Source of the DNA: Microplitis mediator
Lineage: Eukaryota > Arthropoda > Insecta > Hymenoptera > Braconidae
Direction: 5' to 3'
Assembly (NCBI RefSeq): GCF_029852145.1
Contig: NC_079973.1
Location: forward strand, 18,742,422 to 18,806,421
DNA length: 64,000 bases
The translations under genes and the position numbers were made by a program. The notes under the pieces are model-generated. The model worked only from the letters and a program-made list of their open reading frames with translations, did not search any database and was not told the DNA's origin. Position 1 is the stretch's first letter. Each line of letters begins with the position of its first letter. Positions 39,233 through 50,400 of the stretch are shown here, in pieces.

Positions 39233-39987
39233 CTCTTTGTAACTTTTTTACTAATAAACCGATTTGGATGTTTAAGGTGGCAATCGAAAGAGCTTGTTGG
39301 CCGTCAACTTTCCTAAAAATTTCAGATCATTTGATTAAGTATACTCGAAAATATTGGCAAATCAGAAAAAAAAAATCTGTCTATCGGTTGACCCTGCGGG
39401 CCAGCCCCAAAACTTCCCGCTGTTTTCGGGCGCGTTGAGCTCGAAAACATTATTGTGAATACATTTTCTAGCTCTTCGAGCTCGATAATACTTTTGTCTG
39501 CCATTGTTTTAAAAAAAAAAACATTTTGTAGCATTTCTTTCTCCCACGATATCTCGCGAACGAATTAATCGATTTTGATGGTTGAGGCGGCAATCGACGC
39601 GTTTTATTAAGTTCTAGAGCTGATCAAATTTTGAAATTGTTTGGTTAAGTCGTTTCAAAGATATTCGCAAAAAACCGTTTTTTGGCATTTCTTTCTCCCG
39701 CGATATCTCACGAACGAATCAACAGATTTTGATGGTTGAGGCAGCAATCGACGTGTTTTATTGATTTCTAGAGCTGATTAGATTTTGAAGTCGATCGTTC
39801 AAGTCGTATCTGAGAAATCAATAAAAAACTAAAGAAAAAAAATTTTTTCCGTAATTCGCCAATATTTTCGAGTCTACTTGATCAAATGATCTGAAATTTT
39901 TAGAAAAGTTGATGGCCAACAAGCTCTTTCGATTGCCACCTTAACCATCCAAATCGGTTCATCAGTTAAAAAGTTATAGACCGGTCA

Positions 39988-39988
<1 letters not shown>

Positions 39989-40049
<61 letters not shown>

Positions 40050-40100
40050 TACATACATACATACATACATACATACATACATACATACATACATACATAC
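39989..40100. repeat. (AC)n followed by (ATAC)n microsatellite
   Basis: The mirror image of the left-arm tract of the same fold-back element; shorter AC part, longer ATAC part. Confidence 0.97.
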
Positions 40101-40297
40101 AGACACTCGGACATCATTCTGAAAATAGTCGGAATAGCTTCCTAAGACCTCAAAACGTCGACATCTGATGAAATTTCGATTTTCGCAAATCGGGGTGAAA
40201 ACAATAACTTCCCAATTTTTCGAAAATCGTCGATTTTCTTAGCGGGAAGTTAAAAAACATTTTTCAAAAATGACTGCCTACACGAAATCTTTTATCT

Positions 40298-40870
40298 ACA
40301 CAGAAAAAACAGTTAACTTGAATCAAGGAAAATGTTCTTGATTCAAGAAATTTTTTTTGATCGATTCGGAAAATAGAAATTTACTTCCCCCAAGTATACA
40401 ATTATCTTTAAATTTTTATCTTGGACTAAAATTTTTTTTCTCACTTCAACATATTTCTACGCTTAAATCACAAAATTTTCACTTGTTTCAAGAGTTCATA
40501 TTTCTTAAAGTAAGAGATTTTTTTTTTGGAGCAAGATACATTATTGTTTGTAGCAATATTGCATTTTTTTGGTTAATGAAAATAAAATTTCTCGGAACAA
40601 GTACTATTCTTTTCACGCAAATATTTTTGTATTCTCCGACCGAAATAATAAAAGTTGCTTAAGCCAAGAGAAAAAATCTCTTGGAAGAAAAGATCGATAT
40701 GGAGAAGGGGAAAGTCACCGGTGCTAGGCAGCAGCAGCGGGAGTAGTTCGGTGCTCGGCACTAGATCGCGCCTACCATTTGTAGTGTCCCTGGTAAGAAA
40801 GATATTCTAGAATTCTTAAATTCCCAATTTCAGTACGATTTTGTTCGAGTAATCTTCTGTCATTTGACAG
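40298..40870. repeat. Repeat ending in core Q, CACAGAAAAAACAGTTAAC start
   Basis: Starts after TA with CACAGAAAAAACAGTTAACT and contains TGAATCAAGGAAAATGTTCTTGATTCAAGAAA, also found near 51655-51690 inside H3. It ends with core Q at 40741-40800. The right border is unclear. Confidence 0.5.
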
Positions 40871-41019
40871 AGCTACAAGTACTCTGTTGGATTGTACTAT
40901 AGTACATCCTATAATACATCATGACTTTAATATTTTATATTAATGTTTACTTGAATAATTTTTGTGAAATAAAAGAACAAAAATTACGTTTAAAATAAAA
41001 AAACCAACACGTCAACCTT

Positions 41020-41860
41020 TCGGAGAGAGAATACATTTTTGACTGAGAAAAATTTAAGTCTTTGTTAAAAATGCCAAAAAAAATCTAAGAAAAAAAAAAA
41101 TTGAAACTTTTTTTTTTGTTCTAAATTTTTTTTTTTACATTTTTTGGAAATTTTTTATTTTTTTTGTCATTTTTTTGCATTTGCTGAGTCACCAATGCAA
41201 AACCTTGAGAAAAGTCAAAAAAACATAATTTTTTAATTTTGATTATGATTACACAATTAAAGGAACAATACTTACTCCTTTAATTGTTTAGCAAAACTTT
41301 GATCGATGATTCCCAAAAAACCGTTCGATGGATCAATTTAAAAATTTACAGGGGTCTTGGGGGTACATTAAGCTTAAAAATTCCCTGGGAACATTATTTT
41401 TTTTTATCGATATTTGCAGAGTAGCGGTTGATTTACTAAAAAACCAAAAAAAGTCATTTTTTTGTACTTACTTCTAATGGATGTTAAAAATAAAAATTTT
41501 TTTTTTTTCCAAAAAATGATGACAGGGTCTTGTAGGGAATTTATTAAAGTTTTCAACGCTGCCCTTTAACTTTCTGTGCGATCATTGGTATTTGAAATAT
41601 CGATGATCAAAGCCAAAAGGATCATTTTCTGTTTGAAGGCTGATATCTCTGCGACAAAACGTCCTACGAGGTCAAATAAAAAACCAAATTGAAGCTGAAT
41701 AAATTTGCTAAACGAGCTATGCATTCGTTTAGTTGAAAGAATTTTTCCGCGGTCCGTGGGCTTTTCGGAAAAAAAAAAAAATTTAGAAATTTTTTGTCTT
41801 GCGGTATTTCTCATGTTTGCGCAATATCCGGAGCTTTTAAAAAAATTTGAAAAAAATTTT
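41020..41860. repeat. Decayed family J-related repeat
   Basis: Contains TTTAATTGTTTAGCAAAACT at about 41280 and GGTACATTAAGCTTAAAAA at about 41362. Matching sequence lies at 45775-46010, and in reverse within 46500-46870. No coding sequence. Confidence 0.55.
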
Positions 41861-41889
41861 ATAAAATTTTTCTGCTTTTTTAATTTTTT

Positions 41890-42280
41890 GCATTAGTGTA
41901 TTTTATAAAACATATCCACAGAACTTATTTAATTCATCACCGAATTTATTCATATTACTACGCGAACTTTAACACTATAACACATATCCACAAAACTTAT
42001 TTAATTCATCACTGAGTTTATAAAAATTCACACACGCACTTAAGCACAAATTACGAAAAATGTTTTCACCAAACTCGTTTAATTAATCACTGAATTTACT
42101 TTTTACTTTTTAATTTACTATCATTTGCGTCTTTACTAATATCAAAGAATCACTATCGTTTTTTTTTAATCTTTGCTTTTCCCGTCACGTCACGATATTT
42201 TGACAGATATATATTTTTTTTATTTTATATTTGTAAATTTACACGACAAACGAAGGTTTCGCGCACTTCTGACACCAAAT
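41890..42280 (-). mobile_element. LTR-retrotransposon leader (minus orientation)
   Basis: Directly next to the LTR end, the minus strand reads ATTTGGTGTCAGAAGTGCGC, the position and style of a primer-binding site. It continues with three diverged repeats of GAATTTATTGAATTAAACGAG type. No gag or pol frame follows, so only the 5' end remains. Confidence 0.45.
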
Positions 42281-42874
42281 TGTAATATTTGAAATTTATA
42301 ATTAATATCATTTATACTACAATGATAGCACACTTATATTAGAAATAATAACATCACAATTAACAGCTATAACGGTGAGCCCTGGCTACTTCGTGTCCAG
42401 TAGCCGCGGACCACAGTTAATGGATTTTTCCTGATTATTAAATAATAAGTTTTATTTTAAATTTACGAACGTTGGAGTTTTTCGCTACTGGTCGTGTAAT
42501 CGGGAAAATCGATGTATTCTCAGGAGTGGGTCCACTCGTTCTGACCGGACACGCGGCTGAAAGAAAATCCTTATTCTATGTGACGCTGGTGATAATTAAA
42601 TTTAAGCAAGAGATAACAATAAAATTTATGCTTTATTTATCCAAGATCCCATTTATATACAAAATTCCCCTCGTTTATTGTTCTAAATTTATATACATAA
42701 AATCGACTAAAGGAAAATTTATTTAGTAAGAAACGCGCAAATATATAGGGCGTGAAATGCGACAAATTTTGTCAAATAATTTAAGATTTGGGTTTGCGTC
42801 GAAGAGAGAGAAAATTTTCCCAAATAACGATATATATGTAGAGATATTCTGATCAAAGTATTAGTCGACTTACA
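42281..42874 (-). mobile_element. Solo/partial LTR, 594 bp
   Basis: Read on the minus strand it starts TGTAAGTCGACTAATACTTT and ends CAAATATTACA, so it has TG...CA ends with a TGTAA/TTACA inverse pair, and is followed by a primer-binding-site-like sequence. No second LTR is in the window, so the assignment is provisional. Confidence 0.5.
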
Positions 42875-42955
42875 GGTGGTATTGGCCGACGCTGCATCTC
42901 AAGCCGGTTATAAAAGAAAGCAAGAGCAATATATAGTTTATTGAATACAGATACG

Positions 42956-43549
42956 ATCAGCGGCGGGTATTCATACCGTACCTGGTTACAAGCGTGCCTT
43001 TTACTTTTCTACTTTTAGTACTCTACCAACATACAACTCTCTTAAATAGATTTCTATGCAAAAATATCAATACTAAATATATTTATGTTGCAAAATAATT
43101 CTATGTAAAATTATCTTTATGTAAACTTATTCTATTAAGTATAAATATATGTGAAAATAATTCATGTCCAAAATATCTCTATATTATATATCTCTATGAA
43201 AATTAAGTCTCTACAAAATTTACTATAATATGAAAATTTCCATAATATCAATATGTTAACACCTAATTCTGTCATATTATAGTAAATTTTGTAGATACTT
43301 AATTTTCATAGAGATATATAATATAGAGATATTTTGGACATGAATTATTTTCACATATATTTATACTTAATAGAATAAGTTTACATAAAGATAATTTTAC
43401 ATAGAATTATTTTGCAACATAAATATATTTAGTATTGATATTTTTGCATAGAAATCTATTTAAGAGAGTTGTATGTTAGTAGAGTACTAAAAGTAGAAAA
43501 GTAAAAGGCACGCTTGTAACCAGGTACGGTATGAATACCCACCGCTGAT
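42956..43549. repeat. Near-perfect 594-bp palindrome P
   Basis: The left arm 42956-43231 and right arm 43274-43549 are inverse copies of equal length (276 bp each), with no net indels and few mismatches around a 42-bp loop. Ends are ATCAGCGGCGGGTATTCATA and TATGAATACCCACCGCTGAT. No clear target duplication. It lies just upstream of the channel exon at 43897. Confidence 0.92.
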
Positions 43550-43896
43550 TGTATGTGCTGTTTAGTTGTCAATATGAGATTGACTGACACTAGTCGCGTT
43601 TCTATAAAACAAGAGAAGAAGGTATTTGTTTTCTAGCTATTAAGATTAGGTATCTTTTTATATGTACAAAAACATATAAAAAATTCAACCGGATCAAAAA
43701 ATATGATTTTTAAAATCAGGTGATTTGGCATGGAATGATCTATATATAACCATATATGAGTAGCAACTCAAATGCATGATATGGATCAGTCATTTGTGAT
43801 CAGATCGAAATATTTTATAAAAATTATTATTAATATTTTTAACTTCAGACAGATTTTTTTTTACATATTTATGTAATCTTCTGTACTTGCTTACAG

Positions 43897-44153
43897 ATTT
43901 CATTTAGTGGTTTGTTCATGATAAAGGAATTCCTAACGTTGAAAATAAGCGACATGAGCTCCATTGAAACCGTTATGTCGTTCCTCCACCCGGTTTGGTG
44001 GTTTACACCACTACAACGTAATTCGTGCGACAACAATACCGACAGAGGCCGTCAAATGGAGGGATTGACGGTTTGTCTGTCCATTATTTGTGTCTTCAAA
44101 TCGTATTCAATTGTTCGGCTCTACCGGTGCGAACAAAACGATAGAAGCCCGTG
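43897..44153 (+). CDS. KCNN-like channel exon, S2-S4 region
   Basis: Follows acceptor TTGCTTACAG and opens ISFSGLFMIKEFLTLKISDM. It then has SFLHPVWWF, aligning by eye with the AICAIHPIPG turn after S2 of SK channels, and EGLTVCLSIICVFKSYSIVR for S3-S4. Ends RSPW-TG before donor GTAGGT, exit phase 2. GC content is well above its flanks, which supports selection on coding. If the donor is not used, a TAG stop follows immediately. Confidence 0.55.
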
Positions 44154-47100
44154 GTAGGTGACTGTGATAAAGATGGGGTCCAGCACTGCCGCAAAATTAA
44201 CGTTTTTTTAATTTAAATTAATTTATTTATTATTAAATTACTAATCATTCATTAGAGTCGAAATATGAAAACATGTTTAATAAACCTATTTTCCAAAAGT
44301 CAATTAGTGAAAATTAGTAAATATTCGCTAATTCAAAAAGCCAATCGTACTATAAATTCCAAAAGGAAATACAGTTGGCACTCTGAATTAGCGAATATTT
44401 ACTATCTACTCTCAAGTGTTTACCTCAAGGGTACTTGTACTCTTCTACTAGGATATTGTCCTGTTGCGAGTAGTTGACAGAGTGACCTTTTCACTCCTTT
44501 GAACGGAACTTATTACTTCTATTCTAACTGTCCAACTAGGAAAATGTTGCAGCGCTCTTCTGCGCCTAGCGGTGACTCCTGGTACTAATTTTTTCTTTCG
44601 CACTCTGCGTCTGCACACTATGTTATTTTCACTCGCCTTATTTTTTCTCTATCTCTTTATTAAATTTATTTATTTTTTTTTTTACACGCATTATATTTTT
44701 TTCTTTTAATAATTTTTTTTTTTTATATATGAAAATATTGTGACGTCACACCATGATAAAAAATTCCTTAAGTTGAGAAAAAAATATTTTCGAACTGGAA
44801 AAAAAATCACTTGGGCTGAGAAATTTTATTATTTAGTTTAAAATTTTTTTTTTTGTTTTAGTTCAAGAACTTTTTTTGTTGACTTAATACGAAAAATGTC
44901 TTTAGCCAAGAATAAAGTTTCTTGACTTGAGAAAAAATATTCTCGAACTTGGAAAAAAATTGCTTCGTCAAAGAAAGATTTTTCTTGGCTTACGTAATTG
45001 CTTTTTTGAATATAGAAATATGTCAACTTAATTCAAGAAATAATTGCTTGTTACAAGTAACTCATGTATCTAGTAATATATTACTAGATCGAAGCAATAG
45101 TTGCTAAAAATAAGAAATATTATACTTCAATTTGGGAAGAATTTCTTGTTTTAAGTATTCACAGAAATAAGTAAAAAAAATACTTGAAAAAATTTTTTTT
45201 TTCTCTCAGTGTATAGAGAATACTTCAAGATCAATGACACATAACTTTCAAGATATATAAATTTAATTAAAACATATAACAACATAAAATTTTACTAAGT
45301 TCTAAATTTTTATTAAGTTCATTTTTATTAAAAAAATGAAACATGATTTTTTCTAAGTCCCAATTATGAACGGATTTTGTCCTCAATAATAAATGAAACT
45401 AAAGTATTCTTTTTAAGTCCAAATTATGAACGGATTTTGTCCTCAATAATAAAAGAAACTGAAATATTGTTTTTAAGTCACAATTTTGAACGGATTTTGG
45501 CCTCATATAATCATATTCACGTTGAGGGCAGAATGAGACTTAACCAATTAGTTAAGCTGTTGAGGCTTGATTGAGACTTATCCGACAAATACTGCCGAAT
45601 GAGACCTAAATGAGTCCAAAATCCACTGTTGAGGCCAAAATCCGGAATTATTTTTCGACTCGGGCGGGCATGATTACAACGATAGTAGTTTATTTACATA
45701 GTACAGCGTGGGTTTATCGTTTATGCGAAAGGTACGTGAAATATTTTTAATATTATGTTTTTTTTTACCATGTCTTTTCCTCGCATTTGCTGAGTAACAA
45801 ACGCAAAAATTTAAGAAAAGTCGAAAAAAAATTATTTTTTCATTTTGATTTCGATTTCACACCTAAAGGAACAAAACTTGTTCCTTTAATTGTTTAGCAA
45901 AACTTTGATCAATCTACCCCCAAAAACGGTACGATAGATCAATTTAAAAATTTAAGGGTTATTTGGGGTACCTTAAGCTTAAAAAGTACTTGGCAACATT
46001 ATTTCCTTTATCGATATTTACCAAGTAAAGTTGAGTTATTGATTCATTTCATTGAGAAGCACCAAGTACATTTATATACACTTATCCAAAAAATTAAAGG
46101 AACAAGAAAATTTTATAAATTTTTTAGTGATTTTTGGAAGGCTGTATTTTCGTGAAAAATGATCGTATCGAAAAAATAAAAAAAGCAAATTGAAGCTTGA
46201 AATCTCTAGTTTAAAGATCTTTCAGCAAAATATTTTTTTGAGCCACGGTTTTTGCGAAATCAGAAGAAAAAGGTCGAGACAAAATTTTTCTAAATTTTTT
46301 GGTTTCGTTTTTTAGGTCTACGGGGCCGGGAAAAATTTTTTTTAAAAAAACGAATTCATGGCTTGTTTAGAAAATTTATTCAGCTACAATTTGCTTTTTT
46401 TTGTTTCTCTGTACGACAATTTGCTGCTGAGATATCAGCCTTCAAATGAAAAAGGATCCTCTTGTCTTTGATTATTGATATCTCAGCAAGAAATGGTCAC
46501 ACAGTAATTTAAAGGGCAGTTTAATAAACTTGAATAAATCCCCTACAAGCTCCATTTTTGATTTAAAAAAATAATAATTTTTTTTTCATCCTTGATATCC
46601 ATTTGAAAAACCTTTAAAAAATGGCCATTTTCTGGTTTTTTAGTCGACTCATCGCTACTCTGCAAATATTGATAAAAAAAATAATGTTGCCAGGTAATTT
46701 TACAGCTTAATGTACCCCCAAAAACCCTGGAAATTTTCAGATTGATCCATTGAACCGTTTGTCCGGTCCGATTGCTCAAAGTTTTACAAAACAATTAAAG
46801 GAACAAGTTTTGTTCCTTAATTTGTGTAATCATTACCAAAATGAAAAAATTAATTTTTTTTTGGATTTTCTGTCATTTTTGCGTTAGTTATTCAGTAAAT
46901 GTAAGGTAAAGAGGCAAAAAAAAAAAATTTTCCAAAAAACGAGACCAAACAAGAATTTTTTCCAATTTTTTTTTTTTATGTTTTATTCGGGGGGTTATTT
47001 TTTTTTTTTCGTTTTTCGGAAAAAAATTTTTTTTTTTTCTTTACCTTACATTTACTGAATAACTAACGCAAGAATGAAAGGAAATCCGAAAATATTTTAA

Positions 47101-47354
47101 AAATATTTTGCTGAAAGATCTTTAAACTAGAGATTTCAAGCTTCAATTTGCTTTTTTTATTTTTTCGATACGATCATTTTTCACGAAAATACAGCCTTCC
47201 AAAAATCACTAAAAAATTTATAAAATTTTCTTGTTCCTTTAATTTTTTGGATAAGTGTAGATTAAATTGTTGTCAAAAATTTTTTTTTTCAAACAGTATA
47301 TATGAACTTGGCATATATTTTGACGATTTCCAAGATTTTTTTAAAGGAATACAG

Positions 47355-47407
<53 letters not shown>

Positions 47408-50400
47408 GACTTTTGATGTCAATGCCCCGATGAAAAAAGATTTTGTCTAATCATATATGATCATGCATAATTGTCTATATATGATCAGATCCAAAAATTG
47501 GCCAGGTCTGATCATACATAACTTGATCTGTTTATACATGATCATATATGATTATATATAATCATGCATGAACGAATATAGTCATTTTTAGAATCTCATT
47601 TAGAATATCTGTAAATTATTAATTAAGTAGTTTAATTAGGATTTATTGTCTTCATCAATATCAATGTCGGTTAATATTAAATAAAAAAAAAAAAAAAAAT
47701 TATTAGCCATCGACAATTATTTTACTACAAGGTCACCCATCCAATTAATGTCCAACGCCGATGCTGCTTAACGTTGGTTATCGATGGTTTGTTGTCTGAT
47801 CCTCTAGTCTGTTATACACTTACAATTAAGAAATGTTTATGGCATTACTTAACTCAAATAATCAAATTGATACTTTATACTTTTAAATTGCTGCCGAAAC
47901 CTTTGAACATTTTTTAAGTATTGGGGATTTAAGTTTGATTGATAGTTGACAGAATAAAAATTTAATAACATTGATATTAAAAAATTGTCATATTATTTAA
48001 TATATATATATATATATATATATCTTATCGGTTCAAAGTTTTCTTGGAAGAGAATTGTATGCTCTTTGAAAAAGCCTGTGTGTGTTTAGCAGTACCTTCA
48101 ACTACAGCCCTCGTGGAAGCCTTGAAAGTCTAATTTCCTACGAAATTAGTGGTTTTTTGTTGTTAACTTGTAAACGGTTGACTTTCGGGAAAAAAAGTAC
48201 ATGACATTTTTTGTAGGAAATTTAGTCTTCTACAAAAAAGTTCTCATAAGTCAAATCTCTAAAATCAATATTCAAAAAGATATATGAACTTTAACTAAGT
48301 AAAATCCGAAATTTTAGCTAAATGTCAATGTTCTATACTATACAATATATTCAGTTATTAACTTATGGTAAGTATCAATTAATATATATTTATATAAAAT
48401 ATAAAACGCCCGTAATTATTCATCGAAATTGTTCTTACACAGTAAAAAATATTGTATAAAATCAACACAGTTTGTGTGTTAAAAACGGTTGACACAAAAT
48501 TTGTGTTGAAATTTCGACACAAACTTTGTGTAACCCCTTTTTAACACAAAGATTATGTTGAAATATCGCCACAAGAGGGCGCAAAAAACTCCACAGTAAC
48601 ACACAAAATGTGTTAATAAAGAGTGTATAACACATTTTTTATGTTACAAAAAGTGACACAAACTTTGTGTTAGTTTAACACAAACCGTTTTCGACACAAA
48701 TACACAATATTTTTTACTGTGTAAGTACCAACCTCATTTGCAATTCTTTTGGAAAATTTAATGATTAAAACACAGGTTTGAAGAATCTCGTTCGAATTTT
48801 CGATGTCCTTGGGACCTAACAGATGGATTACGTTCAAAAAAACATAGTTAATGTAATGGTTTTGAATTATAAAACCGTTAATCTTGACATTTAGCTAAAA
48901 TTTCGAATTTTACTTAGTTAAAGTTCATATATCTTTTTAAATATTGATTTTAGAGATTTGACTTATGAGAACTTTTTTGTAGAAGACTAAATTTCCTACA
49001 AAAAATGTCCTGTACTTTTTTTCCCAAAAGTCAACCGTTTACAAGTTAACAACAAAAAACCACTAATTTCGTAGGAAATTAGACTTTCAAGGCTTCTACG
49101 AGGGCTGTAGTTGAAGGTACTGCTAAGCACATACAGGCTTTTTCAAAGAGCATACAATTCTCTTCCAAGAAAACTTTGAACCGATAAGATACGTGAATAT
49201 GGGGCTGAGTTTTATTCAATAAAAAGAAAAGAATCAAAATTTACATGCTTTTAGCATGGGAAAACTTCAACGACGTTGTTCCAGTTCTTAAAATTGTTAT
49301 TAAGAGCTCAAAATTTCACTGAATTTTTATTTTTACATGTAGAACAAGATTTTTGATGGGGAACGAAAAAAAAAAATCTTCGTTTCGAACGGAGCACCCT
49401 AATATATATATATACCCTTTTTAAAAGAAACGATTGAAACGAGTAGAAAAAAAAAAATTTTAATACTTTTTAATGCTTTTGAATACTTTGAATACTTTTG
49501 AATCGCCCTTCTTATAAGCATTTAACATTGCAAATCGTTTCGAATCGTTTCTTTTAATCAGGTTATATATATATATATATCTATATACATATATATTTAA
49601 ATATTTATAGGTTTCATATCAATGAAATCTGATCAAATTTAATCATACATAGACATATATAACTACATATAGGTTTATATCAGTCACGTCTGATCAGATC
49701 TAATTCTATATAGGCCTATATCTAATTATATATGGGTTTGTATCAATCATGTCTGATCAGATCTAATCATGTACAGACTTATATATGATCATATATGGGG
49801 TTATAACAGCTAGGTATGATTATATCTAATTATATATAGACTTATAGATGATCAGATCTGATCATATATAGACTCATATATGGTTATATATGGAGTTATA
49901 ACAGCCAGGTATGATTATATCTAATTATATATAGACTCATATATGATCAGACCTGATCATATATAGACTTGTACATGATTATATATGGGGTCATAACAGC
50001 CAGGTATGATCAGATCTAACTATATATAGACTTATATATAAATAGAACTGATCATATATAGACTTATGTATGATTATATATGGGGTCATAACAGCCAGGT
50101 ATGATCATATCTAATTATACATAGACTCATATATAATCAGATCTGATCAGATCTAATTATATATAGACTTATATATAATCAGATCTGATCATATATAGAC
50201 TTATATACGGGCTTATAACAGCCAGGTATGATCAGATCTAATTATGTATGGGGTCATATATAATTATATATAATTATATATGACCCATATATAATTATAT
50301 ATGACCCATATATAATTATATATGACCCCATATATAATCATGCATGATTATATATAACTTCATATATGATTATATATAATCATATATGAACATATATAAT

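Noticed and set aside
42472..42726. 84-residue plus-strand frame
   Set aside because: Lies inside the LTR on the opposite strand with no family resemblance.
49800..50230. Possible CRISPR-like array
   Set aside because: Units vary from 95 to 117 bp with no unique spacers, and the genome is clearly eukaryotic; it is a minisatellite inside a transposon.
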